Below, piece after piece: positions 1-7,745 of a stretch of 64,000 nt of DNA. The translations under genes and the position numbers were made by a program. The notes under the pieces are model-generated. The model was not told where the DNA came from and ran no database searches. It worked only from the letters and a program-made list of their open reading frames with translations. How positions within the stretch are numbered: position 1 is the first letter of the stretch; the number at the start of each line of letters is the position of its first letter. Source of the stretch: JBGCEZ01 sp045106735. Its GTDB lineage: Bacteria > Planctomycetota > Phycisphaerae > Phycisphaerales > SM1A02. The stretch covers positions 62,001 through 126,000 of the forward strand of contig JBGCEZ010000058.1 of NCBI GenBank assembly GCA_045106735.1, given 5' to 3'.

Positions 1-114
1 CAACCCCATCGCCGCGCACGCCACACTGGCCATCGCCACGCGGGTCAACGCTCGCGATCGCCACGGCCCGCGCGTCCAGCCCGCGATCCACTCCGTCGCC
101 AGACGCTCCCTCAC
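1..114 (-). CDS. N-terminal fragment of an unidentified, probably exported protein (cut by window edge)
   Basis: Only the first 38 codons are present. The proposed GTG start overlaps the TGA stop of the upstream isomerase gene (GTGA), the same coupling seen at many other junctions here. The frame stays open to the window edge. It encodes an Arg/Trp-containing segment followed by a short hydrophobic run (VAMASVACAAMGL), which would suit a signal peptide or first membrane segment. The product cannot be named. Its position downstream of a sugar isomerase suggests a member of the same catabolic operon. The start and even the existence of the gene rest on the overlap and the open frame only. Confidence 0.4.
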   Translation of the reverse strand, partial: MRERLATEWIAGWTRGPWRSRALTRVAMASVACAAMGL

Positions 115-1115
115 TGCGCATCCCGATCGAACGCCGCATCAAAGGCATGGGCCGACGGTTCGAAGTCCAAACCCGCCACGAATTCAGCCGCCTCGCGAGC
201 GCCGTGCCGGCGGTCCATGTTCGCGTCCTCCCACTCCACCGAGAGCGGGCCGCGGTATCCGACGCGGTTGAGGGCGCGGATGATCTCTTCGAAGTCGACC
301 TCGCCGCGGCCCGGCGAGCGGAAGTCCCAGCCCCGGCCGTGGCTGCCGAAGCCGAGGTGCGAACCGAGAATGCCCGACTCACCGTCCAAGAGTCGGATCG
401 CATCCTTGATGTGCACGTGGGCGATCCGATCCGGGAACGCGTCGATGAACTTGACCGGGTCAATGCCCTGCCAGATCAGGTGCGAGGGATCGAAGTTGAA
501 GGCAAAGGCCGGCCGGCCGTCGAGGGCGGCCACCGCCCGCCGTGCGGTGTGGATGTCGTAGGCGATCTCGGCCGGGTGAACTTCCAACCCGAACCGCACG
601 CCATGCTCGTCGAAGACGTCGAGAATCGGATTCCACCGATCGGCAAAGTCCTGGAAGCCGGCGTCCACATGTTCCTGGCTGGTCGGCGGGAAGAAGTACC
701 AGTCGGGCCAAATGGACGAGCCCGTGAAGCCGTTGACCACGTCCACGCCGAGGGCCCGGGCCGCCCGCGCGGTCGCCTGCATTTCTGCCGCCGCCCGCTG
801 GCGGACCCCCTCGGCCTCGCCATCGCCCCAGACGCGTTCGGGCAGGATCGCCTGGTGTCGCTCGTCGATGCGGTCGGCCACCGCTTGCCCGACGAGGTGA
901 TTGCTGATGGCCCAGACCTTGAGCCCGTGCTTGGCCAGCAAGTCGTGGCGCCCCTGGCAGTAATCGGGTTCGGCCAGCGCGCGGACGACGTCGAAGTGAT
1001 CGCCCCAACAGGCCAGTTCGAGTCCGTCGTAGCCGCAACTGGCGGCGAACTCGGCCAGTTCGGCGAGCGGCATGTCGGCCCATTGGCCGGTGAAGAGCGT
1101 GCGGGGACGGGGCAT
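111..1115 (-). CDS. Sugar phosphate isomerase/epimerase (xylose isomerase-like TIM barrel)
   Basis: A 334-residue TIM-barrel protein of the AP-endonuclease-2/xylose isomerase-like superfamily, which isomerises or epimerises sugars and inositols in the cytoplasm. The four usual metal ligands are visible: Glu178 in GLEVHPAE, Asp209 in NFDPSH, His236 in HVHIKD and Glu294 in SVEWED. I start it at the ATG at 1115 because MPRPRTLFTGQW leads directly into the first strand; the open frame extends 40 codons upstream without family character. It ends in a GTGA overlap with the next gene. Two related isomerases and an oxidoreductase lie on the same strand at 3.1-6.1 kb, so a role in sugar or cyclitol breakdown is likely. 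The substrate is unknown. Confidence 0.9.
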   Translation of the reverse strand: MPRPRTLFTGQWADMPLAELAEFAASCGYDGLELACWGDHFDVVRALAEPDYCQGRHDLLAKHGLKVWAISNHLVGQAVADRIDERHQAILPERVWGDGEAEGVRQRAAAEMQATARAARALGVDVVNGFTGSSIWPDWYFFPPTSQEHVDAGFQDFADRWNPILDVFDEHGVRFGLEVHPAEIAYDIHTARRAVAALDGRPAFAFNFDPSHLIWQGIDPVKFIDAFPDRIAHVHIKDAIRLLDGESGILGSHLGFGSHGRGWDFRSPGRGEVDFEEIIRALNRVGYRGPLSVEWEDANMDRRHGAREAAEFVAGLDFEPSAHAFDAAFDRDAQ

Positions 1116-1313
1116 GGGCGATGGACTCCGGCAGGTGGTCAGCGTCGCGGACGGTCGGAAGGCGTTGGGTTCACCCGAGGGCGACCGCCAAGCCGATCCT
1201 AACCCGGCCCGCGCGCGGCGCCGATGCTTGACCATCAGACTTGACCGCGGCCGCTGACCCGGAGTCTCGACCCTCGGACTTGGACGCCCGAAGAACGTTG
1301 CTATCCTCGCCGC

Positions 1314-2741
1314 ATGACCGAATCCGCTCAGCCGTCAGACGCCACGCCCTCGGACCTCACGCCGGCGGAGTCCGGCCCAGCATTCTTGCTGACGCGTCTG
1401 TCCGTCATGCTCTTCCTCCAGTTCTTCATCTGGGGGTCGTGGTACCTGAGCGTCAGCCTCTACATGTACGACCACCAGATGGGGGCGGTCCGCTTCTACG
1501 CGTACACCGCCGGCCCCATCGCCGCGATCATCGCCCCGTTCTTCACCGGACTCGTCGCCGACCGATTCTTCAACACCGAACGCGTGCTTGGCGTGCTGTT
1601 CGCCCTGGCCGGGGTGTTCATGCTCGCGTTGATCTGGGTGGGACAGATGCAAGGCACGCCGGTCGAAGGCATGCTCGAGTCGGTCACGAGCATCGAGTCG
1701 ATCAACGGCGACGACACCGAGGTCACGTCCCAGATCGTCACCGCCGCAACGGTCGAGATCTTCGGCCAGTCGCTGAGCAAGGGATGGCTGTTCAACGCCC
1801 TGATCCTGGCCCACATGCTTTGCTTCATGCCCACGCTCGGACTGACCGCATCGCTGAGCTTTGCCCACCTCCGGAAGGGTCCCGAGCAGTTCCCGTTGGT
1901 CCGGCTGTGGGGCACCCTCGGCTGGATCGCTGCCGGCTTCCTGCTCGCCTTCGCCTTCACCGCCGGCGAGAAGAGTGCCGTGCAGTTCTGCCTCGGCGGA
2001 ACCGCCGCGGTCCTGCTGGGCGTCTACTGCTTCAGCCTTCCCCGCACGCCGGCTCCGAGCCGCGGCAAGCCCTTCAACGCCCGCGACTTGTTCTTCGTCG
2101 ACGCCTGGTCCGAAATGCGGCGCTTGCCCTTTGCCGTGTTCATCATCGGCTCGTTCCTCGTCTGCATCCCGCTGGCCGCGTACTACGCGAGCCTCCAGCA
2201 GCAGATGGAAGCGATGGGGATGGAGAACATCACCGCGGTCAAGAACTACGGCACCTTCCTGGAAGCCGGCATGATGTTCATGATGCCGTTCTTCTTCCGG
2301 ACGCTCGGGATCCGGTGGATGGTGCTCATCGGCATTGCCGCCTGGGTGCTTCGGTACGTGATGTTTGCCCTCGGGGCCACGCCGGAAGGCTACTGGCTCG
2401 TCGTCGGCGGGATCCTCCTCCACGGCATCTGCTACGACTTCTTCTTCGTCACCGGCCAGGTGTACGTGGACAAGGCGACGCCGCCGGCGATTCGCGGCCA
2501 AGCCCAGGGCATGTTGATCTTCTTCACCCAGGGCCTGGGCCTGTGGATCGGGGCGATGGCGGTGGCCACCCTCTCCGGCCGTGCATTTGGCGACGTCGCC
2601 TCCACCAGCCCGAGCAGCCTGCCGCTGTGGCCCAAGGTCTGGTGGCCGCTGGCCATCATGGCCGCGGTGATCCTGGTGATCTTTGCCGCGACGTTCCGGG
2701 ACCGAAAGATCGAGGCGACGGCGGGAACGACTGGTCGCTGA
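1314..2741 (+). CDS. MFS transporter, nucleoside:H+ symporter type
   Basis: A 475-residue, 12-helix major facilitator. The opening of helix 1 (MLFLQFFIWGSWYLSVSLYM) is typical of the nucleoside:proton symporter family (NupG/XapB/YegT), whose members import nucleosides or related sugars. The length fits. There is an enlarged, polar stretch after helix 4 (about residues 110-145), and a short lysine/arginine-rich tail. It is transcribed opposite to the flanking sugar isomerase genes and may supply their substrate, which would make the cargo a sugar derivative rather than a nucleoside. The ATG at 1314 follows directly into the hydrophilic N-terminus. The family is clear; the cargo is not. Confidence 0.88.
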   Translation: MTESAQPSDATPSDLTPAESGPAFLLTRLSVMLFLQFFIWGSWYLSVSLYMYDHQMGAVRFYAYTAGPIAAIIAPFFTGLVADRFFNTERVLGVLFALAGVFMLALIWVGQMQGTPVEGMLESVTSIESINGDDTEVTSQIVTAATVEIFGQSLSKGWLFNALILAHMLCFMPTLGLTASLSFAHLRKGPEQFPLVRLWGTLGWIAAGFLLAFAFTAGEKSAVQFCLGGTAAVLLGVYCFSLPRTPAPSRGKPFNARDLFFVDAWSEMRRLPFAVFIIGSFLVCIPLAAYYASLQQQMEAMGMENITAVKNYGTFLEAGMMFMMPFFFRTLGIRWMVLIGIAAWVLRYVMFALGATPEGYWLVVGGILLHGICYDFFFVTGQVYVDKATPPAIRGQAQGMLIFFTQGLGLWIGAMAVATLSGRAFGDVASTSPSSLPLWPKVWWPLAIMAAVILVIFAATFRDRKIEATAGTTGR

Positions 2742-2752
2742 GGTGGGCGCGG

Positions 2753-2829
2753 GCGCACGCGTGGTTGGCAAAGGCCGGCGGTGGCGGCGGCGGCGGCGCA
2801 CACGCGTTGTTGGCGAAGGCCAGCGGCGG
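2753..2829 (+). repeat. Imperfect two-copy direct repeat after the MFS gene
   Basis: Two similar units lie at 2753-2781 and 2796-2829. Both read roughly GCGCAC(AC)GCGTKGTTGGC, then RAAGGCCRGCGG, separated by a GGC run. The repeat lies in the 143-bp gap between the transporter stop and the next start. It has no clear hairpin with a T-tract, so I do not call it a terminator. Confidence 0.55.
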
Positions 2830-2884
2830 CACGCTCATGCGAGGTCCGGCGGCGCGCTGATTCACACGGGGGACGATTGACCAC

Positions 2885-3127
2885 ATGCCGAAGTTTCAGC
2901 CTCGGCATGCACCAATTGGCCTGCCGAACCTGCTGCTGGAGATGGCGACCGACTCGCCGGGCGAGGCGATCGGCGCGCACTACGACCTGCTCTCGTACCT
3001 CGTGGATCGCGGCAAGCCGATTCGCGAGGGCGACACCGTCGGACGCTCCGCCGATGAATGCGGACGCGTCAAGTACGTCAAGTCCCCGGCCGAACCGTCG
3101 GAGCAGGTCTGGCGCGTCGTGCTCTAG
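2885..3127 (+). CDS. Small conserved-looking hypothetical protein (80 aa)
   Basis: An 80-residue soluble protein with no signal peptide and no membrane segment. The sequence is rich in charged residues and has a compact pattern (GAHYDLLSYLVDRGKPI, then REGDTVGRSADE, then KYVKSP). The end of it recalls the C-terminal part of DUF4261 proteins (GDTxG followed by a basic strand), but it is far shorter than that family and the likeness is weak. Its ATG at 2885 follows a short spacer. It converges on the Gfo/Idh/MocA gene, and the two stop codons share the four bases CTAG at 3124-3127. No function can be assigned. Confidence 0.6.
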   Translation: MPKFQPRHAPIGLPNLLLEMATDSPGEAIGAHYDLLSYLVDRGKPIREGDTVGRSADECGRVKYVKSPAEPSEQVWRVVL

Positions 3128-4245
3128 CCGCCCAGCGACACCGTCTTGCCGCCGGCGAGGCTCTTGCCTTCGGCGATGAGCATCTCGCACACGGCCAGCG
3201 CATCGTCCAGCGTTGCTTCGACGCCGGGCTGCGTGGCTCCGGGGCCGGCCGTGCGCCGCGCTTGCACCGCCGCAAGCATGTGCCGAACTTCGCCGTCGTA
3301 GCCGGACTCGCCGGCGAAGGGCGACGCGGGCACATCGCGCACCCCGTCGGCGTCGGCCACCGTCAGGCACGGATCGCGGTCGAGATCCCATTCGGCCAGG
3401 CCGTCTTCAAACAGGGCCGAATACCGCATGCGAAAACCCGCGGCGGCGGGAAGGGCCCAACTGCCTTCGGCGATGACGGTTTCCGGCGACGGAAGGCCGC
3501 TGGGCGTGGTGTCGCCGCGGTAGTGGTACAGCGTGGTGATTCGGTCGGCGGCGCCCGTACTGGTCACCGCGTCCGGCCGACCAAACAGCCGATGCACGAT
3601 GTCGGCATCGTGCACGTGCAGGTCGTGGAGCATGCCGCCGCTGCGCTTGGGATTGCCGTAGAAATCCGCGGCCCAGTCGGGCGGGCTGCCCTGGCGGCGC
3701 AGGTGCAGGGCGCGAAGCCGCCCCTGCGGCCCATTGCGATCGGCGTCCAACAGCCAGTCCCAGCCCGGCCAGAAACGCATGCACATGGCCGGCATGCAGA
3801 TCAGGTACGGGCGTTTGGACGCGGCCGCGATCAGCCGCTCGATCTCATCCGGGCGGATGGCCACCGGCTTCTCGAGCAGGACGTGCTTGCCGGCTTCGAG
3901 CGCGGCGATGGCCAAGTCGACGTGGGTGTCGGTGGGCGTGCACAGACTGACCACGTCCACCGCATCGTTCTGGAGCACCGACTCGAGCTCCGAAACGTGC
4001 GTGGCCGGCGGCAGCGCGGCGAGCTCGGCATCCGCACCGGCCCCGGTGTCCAGGTTGCCGGCGGCGATGGCCTCGGCGTCGCTCAGGTCGGCATCGGGAT
4101 CCACGCCAGGGCGCCGGCGGTCGCAGGTCATCAGGACGCGCACGCCGCGGTGGGCCGCTTCCGCCCGTCGCCACGCGGCCAAGTGCGTGCGGCCCATGAA
4201 GCCCATGCCGACGATGCCGACGCCGATGGGAGCGTGCTCGCTCAC
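3124..4245 (-). CDS. Gfo/Idh/MocA-family NAD(P)-dependent oxidoreductase
   Basis: A 373-residue dehydrogenase of the glucose-fructose oxidoreductase / inositol dehydrogenase family, which oxidises or reduces sugar and cyclitol hydroxyls. The Rossmann fold begins at once with GVGIVGMGFMGRTH (residues 8-21). The family EKP motif is at 125-127 (VLLEKPVAI), and the region SGGMLHDLHVHDADI (202-216) carries the catalytic-region histidine and aspartate. The start overlaps the preceding isomerase stop (ATGA at 4242-4245), so the two are almost certainly co-translated. Pairing with isomerases is typical of inositol and keto-sugar pathways. The exact substrate is unknown. Confidence 0.93.
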   Translation of the reverse strand: MSEHAPIGVGIVGMGFMGRTHLAAWRRAEAAHRGVRVLMTCDRRRPGVDPDADLSDAEAIAAGNLDTGAGADAELAALPPATHVSELESVLQNDAVDVVSLCTPTDTHVDLAIAALEAGKHVLLEKPVAIRPDEIERLIAAASKRPYLICMPAMCMRFWPGWDWLLDADRNGPQGRLRALHLRRQGSPPDWAADFYGNPKRSGGMLHDLHVHDADIVHRLFGRPDAVTSTGAADRITTLYHYRGDTTPSGLPSPETVIAEGSWALPAAAGFRMRYSALFEDGLAEWDLDRDPCLTVADADGVRDVPASPFAGESGYDGEVRHMLAAVQARRTAGPGATQPGVEATLDDALAVCEMLIAEGKSLAGGKTVSLGG

Positions 4246-5117
4246 GACGCCGCCCCTCGATCGGGTCCGGCGGATTCCTGCATCGCCTGGATCCGATGGG
4301 CAGCCAGGCGCACGTCGGCCAGGCGCGTCGTCCCCGCCTCGCGCTCGATCATGGTGTCCACGGTGCGCGGCAGCCGGTCGACGGCGGCCAAGAACGCCGG
4401 CCAGTCCACCGCCCCGTCGCCGAGTGGGACTTCTTCGCCCCAGAGATCGGGATCGCCAGAGGATGTCGCGTCTTTGAGGTGCACCTGCATCACCCGCGGA
4501 GCCAACAACTCCAGGGCGGCAAGCGGATCGCCGGTGCCGTAGAGCAGCATGTTCGCGGGATCAAAGTTCACGCCGATGCGGGCGTGGCCGACCTCGTCCA
4601 AGATCTCGACCAACGTCTCGGCCGACTCCTGGCCGGTCTCCAGGCCGAGATCGACGTCGTGGTCATCGAAGATTCGGCAAAGCCGCTGCAAGCGCTCGAC
4701 CATCTTGACCCGCTCCAGGTCGCCCGGCTCTTCCGGCAGGAAGCCGGCGTGCAGGGTGACGAGCTGGAGGCCCAGGTCCGCGGCGATCTCGGCCACCGCC
4801 ACCGCCGCCTCCAGGTTGGCTGGCCAGTGTTCGTCCGGCCGGATGCCGCCGGTGCGGCGGATCGTGGCGATGGACGTGTAGTCCTCGCCGGCCGTCGTCA
4901 TCATGCCGCTGGCGATCTCGATCCCGGCCGCGGCGAGCGTCGAGCGCGTGTCCTCCAAGGACCACGCACCGGTGCGAATCGGATCCAGGGCGAGCTGCAC
5001 GCAGCGCAGGCCCGCGGCGCTCACGTCGGTGGCGAGCCGGCTCGGGTGCTCCGGCTGCAGGCTCCACGAGCACACGCCGAGCCGGGCCGCGTTGTCGGTT
5101 CCCGGGGCCGTCGTCAT
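4242..5117 (-). CDS. Sugar phosphate isomerase/epimerase (TIM barrel)
   Basis: A 291-residue xylose isomerase-like TIM barrel. It starts MTTAPGTDNAARLGVCSWSL, with the usual CSWSL first strand. Metal-ligand positions are Glu160 (LGLETG), Asp186 (GVNFDPANM), His213 (QVHLKDA) and the glutamates in MIERE at 258-260. It has ATGA overlaps on both sides: with the upstream isomerase at 5114-5117 and the downstream oxidoreductase at 4242-4245. The three genes therefore form a tight operon, probably acting successively on one sugar or cyclitol. The family is certain; the substrate cannot be told from sequence. Confidence 0.92.
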   Translation of the reverse strand: MTTAPGTDNAARLGVCSWSLQPEHPSRLATDVSAAGLRCVQLALDPIRTGAWSLEDTRSTLAAAGIEIASGMMTTAGEDYTSIATIRRTGGIRPDEHWPANLEAAVAVAEIAADLGLQLVTLHAGFLPEEPGDLERVKMVERLQRLCRIFDDHDVDLGLETGQESAETLVEILDEVGHARIGVNFDPANMLLYGTGDPLAALELLAPRVMQVHLKDATSSGDPDLWGEEVPLGDGAVDWPAFLAAVDRLPRTVDTMIEREAGTTRLADVRLAAHRIQAMQESAGPDRGAAS

Positions 5118-6061
5118 GGTGCGACCCGTTCGCCGGCCGCGGCCACCGGGACGCCGCGTTCGGCCAGCACGCGCTCGATGAGCGCCTTGGTGAGCATGAC
5201 GCCGGCCGGTCCGTCCGGATCGCCGCCCTCGTACTCGATCCCGACCCAGCCGCGGTAGCCCGAGTCGAGCACCGTGCCCATCAGGATTCGGTAGTCCAGA
5301 TCGATCTCGTCGCCGGCGTCATTGAACCGGCGCGACTTCGCGCTGACGGCACGGGCCCATGGCATCAATTCTTGCACGCCCCGATACGGGTCATACGTCC
5401 GGCCGCCGCCAAGATTGAAGTTGCCGAAGTCGGGGAGCGTGCCGATCCGAGGATGGTCGACGCGCCGCATGACCTCGGCCAACCACGAACCGTCGGACGA
5501 CCAGCCACCGTGGTTCTCGACGATCACGTTGATCTTGGACGGCTCGGCCAGTTCGCACAGTTGCCGGAGCCCGTCGGCGGCCAGCCGGGCCTGCTCGTCG
5601 CGCTCGCCCGCACTCCCGGCGTTCACCCGGATGCTGTGCCCGCCCAGCTGCACGACCGCGTCGATGGCCGACTGGTGGTTCAGCACCGCCTCGCGCCGGG
5701 CCGCGGCGTCGGGGTCGCCCAGCCGGCCGAGGCCATCGCACATGATCAGGAGGCTGCGGACGCCGTGGTCGTCGGCCCGCTTCCGGAGCTGGGCCACCCA
5801 TGCCTCGTCGCCGACGCGGTCCTTGAAGAAGCCGTTGACGTACTCGACGCCGTGAATCCCCCAGCGTTCGGCCGAGGCCCGAGGAAAATCGAGCGGATCG
5901 AGCCCGCCGTTCCAGTGCAGCTCACGGATCGACCACTGGGCCAGACTGATGCGGATCGGGGGTTCGTCCGGCCCGGGCCGCAGCGGCGGGACGTCGGCCG
6001 AATGGGCCGCGTTCCGGACGGTGGACGGGCGAGTCGAAAGCGAAGGCGCCAGGTCGGACAT
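5114..6061 (-). CDS. TIM-barrel sugar phosphate isomerase/epimerase, first gene of the operon
   Basis: A 315-residue xylose isomerase-like protein. I start it at the ATG at 6061 (MSDLAPSL); the open frame reaches back to 6496 but those codons give only Arg/Gly-rich shadow sequence and would run over the opposing membrane gene. Conserved strands are SLAQWSIREL, VIVENHGGWS, GTLPDFGNFNL and VGIEYEGG. At the third metal position the usual HxKD is replaced by VSAKS, so serine stands where histidine is common. I recall this from a planctomycete/Bacteroidota subgroup, but have not checked it. It leads the ATGA-coupled trio with the genes at 4242 and 3124. Confidence 0.9.
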   Translation of the reverse strand: MSDLAPSLSTRPSTVRNAAHSADVPPLRPGPDEPPIRISLAQWSIRELHWNGGLDPLDFPRASAERWGIHGVEYVNGFFKDRVGDEAWVAQLRKRADDHGVRSLLIMCDGLGRLGDPDAAARREAVLNHQSAIDAVVQLGGHSIRVNAGSAGERDEQARLAADGLRQLCELAEPSKINVIVENHGGWSSDGSWLAEVMRRVDHPRIGTLPDFGNFNLGGGRTYDPYRGVQELMPWARAVSAKSRRFNDAGDEIDLDYRILMGTVLDSGYRGWVGIEYEGGDPDGPAGVMLTKALIERVLAERGVPVAAAGERVAP

Positions 6062-6250
6062 GGATGCAGGCCTCACGGGGGCGAACAAAGGGGATGCGGA
6101 CCGCGCGGCGGCCAGCTCCAGCGATCGTACCACCGCCCGGATGCCCCGATTGTGCTCGGCGAACGGCCGATGGCGATGCAACCAGTCCTTCGGCCGGACG
6201 TGCATCCAATCCCCACGCCCCGCGATGGGCGGACGGGTACCCTCCGTCCC

Positions 6251-6670
6251 GTGACCGCACCCGACAAATCCTCGTCGTCCCGCCCTGGCCCGTCCCGTTC
6301 TGGCCCGTCCCGTTCTGGCTCTTCCCGCCCGGGCCCTTCCGCGGCCCCGCCCCGCCACGACCCGCACGGGGCCATGGAACGCGCAATCGATCGGCAGTTC
6401 GTCCTTGGGGCGATCATGCTCAGCGTGCCGCTGGCCGCGGGCCTCGCCCTCACCACCCTGCCCGCCGGAGGCGGCGTCCGGGCCATCGTCGGCCACGTCA
6501 TCCGCACCGCCGGACTCACGGGCGCGATGGCTTGCATTGCCGTGCTCCTGGCCCTGCTCGCCTCGTTCGCCTGGCCGGTGCTGCGACTGCGGCGCCGGGC
6601 GCTTCTGGTGATCGGATCACTCGCGGCCAGCGTGTTTGCCGCGGCCTGGATCATCGGCCGACTCGTGTAG
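6251..6670 (+). CDS. Small membrane protein of unknown function with a Pro/Ser/Arg repeat N-terminus
   Basis: If read from the GTG at 6251 the protein has 139 residues; from the ATG at 6374 it has 98. The first 40 residues are a low-complexity R(P/S)GPS pentapeptide repeat. Then come three hydrophobic helices: FVLGAIMLSVPLAAGLALT, GAMACIAVLLALLASFAW and ALLVIGSLAASVFAAAWII. It is probably an inner-membrane protein. No family was recognised. It diverges from the isomerase operon, with about 190 bp between the two start codons. The shorter start would drop the repeat from the protein, so which start is used matters. Confidence 0.6.
   Translation: MTAPDKSSSSRPGPSRSGPSRSGSSRPGPSAAPPRHDPHGAMERAIDRQFVLGAIMLSVPLAAGLALTTLPAGGGVRAIVGHVIRTAGLTGAMACIAVLLALLASFAWPVLRLRRRALLVIGSLAASVFAAAWIIGRLV
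6276..6335 (+). repeat. Four-copy 15-bp tandem repeat
   Basis: Units at 6276, 6291, 6306 and 6321 read CGTCCCGYYCTGGCC with a few changes. Five codons per unit give an in-frame pentapeptide repeat in the N-terminus of the small membrane protein, so copy-number change would not break the frame. Confidence 0.8.
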
Positions 6671-6935
6671 TCGTGCCGGCGGACATCGGACGAGTCGGAA
6701 GTTCGGCGCCAGGACGTCACGCCAGCGGTCACTTTGCGTGGCTCGCCGCATCAGAACAGTCCTGGGTCCGGAACCGCGTGCGCTCGGAAAAACCCTCCCT
6801 TGGTCCCGGCATCCATGATCGGGGCCCTTCGTCGGAGCAATCCGAGACGGAATAGAAGCGCGCAAGTCCAGATCCAACCTATTTTTGTGGGTGACGCCAA
6901 CCCAACTCATTTCGGCGTCCCGCAAGGAGGTTCCC

Positions 6936-7640
6936 GTGAATCAGGACCACGCAAGAGACAATGGCCTGCTTGTGCTCGTCGATGACGATCCGCACATTCG
7001 CAACGCTCTCTCGCAGTTGTTGCAGTCCGCCGGGTATTCGGTGAAGGCCTGCGATTCCGCCGAGTCCGCCAGCGACATGCTGGAACGGGTCGAGCCCGAC
7101 GTCCACGTAGCCGCGATGCTGCTCGACGTCAGCCTCCCCGGCCGCAGCGGGCTTGAACTCCTGGCCGAACTGGCCGAGCGCACCGGGCTCACCCCGCCGG
7201 TGGTGATGATCAGTGGCCACAGCGATGTGCCCCACGTGGTCGACGCCCTGCGGCACGGCGCCGCCGACTTCCTGCTCAAGCCGCTCCAGCCGGGCGACGT
7301 GATCAAGGCGATCGACCGGGCCGTGACCGAGCATCGTCGCAAGATCGAAGCCGAGCGGGCCCGTCGATCGGCGAATGAACTCGTCGACCGCCTCACCCCG
7401 CGTGAGCGACAGATTCTCAACTTGATCGTTGATGGCCGGCTGAACAAGCAGATGGCCGTCGAACTGGACATCAGCCAGAAGACCGTGGAATTCCACCGCG
7501 CCCGCGTGATGCGGAAGCTGGAAGTCACGTGCATGGCTGAGTTGATGCGCGTCGCCTTCCTGGCCGACGTGCGAAGCCTCGTTGAAACCGTGCCGACCAC
7601 GACGTCGCACGTGTCTTCCGAGCAGCTTGCGACGGCGTGA
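6936..7640 (+). CDS. FixJ/NarL-type response regulator, orphan
   Basis: A 234-residue two-domain regulator. The receiver domain has the acidic triad LVDDDP (Asp16-18), phospho-acceptor Asp64 in MLLDVSLPGRSG, a conserved Thr/Ser region VMISGHSD, and Lys in FLLKPLQPGD. The C-terminal LuxR-type helix-turn-helix starts LTPRERQILNLIVDGRLNKQ and ends at the recognition helix QKTVEFHRARVMRKL, closest to FixJ/TodT regulators. The GTG start at 6936 is chosen because a strong AAGGAGG ribosome site lies at 6924-6930; the open frame extends 17 codons upstream without support. No histidine kinase is nearby, so its partner is elsewhere. The 265 bp upstream hold no gene. Confidence 0.95.
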   Translation: MNQDHARDNGLLVLVDDDPHIRNALSQLLQSAGYSVKACDSAESASDMLERVEPDVHVAAMLLDVSLPGRSGLELLAELAERTGLTPPVVMISGHSDVPHVVDALRHGAADFLLKPLQPGDVIKAIDRAVTEHRRKIEAERARRSANELVDRLTPRERQILNLIVDGRLNKQMAVELDISQKTVEFHRARVMRKLEVTCMAELMRVAFLADVRSLVETVPTTTSHVSSEQLATA

Positions 7641-7745
7641 GCTGACCCGATGAATCGCTGAACCACCCGGCCAGGGAAGGCCGGGGCGGCGATGCACCTG
7701 CAACTTGCGCCGGCTCGCGAGCTATCACTCCAGCAATGCCGGCCG

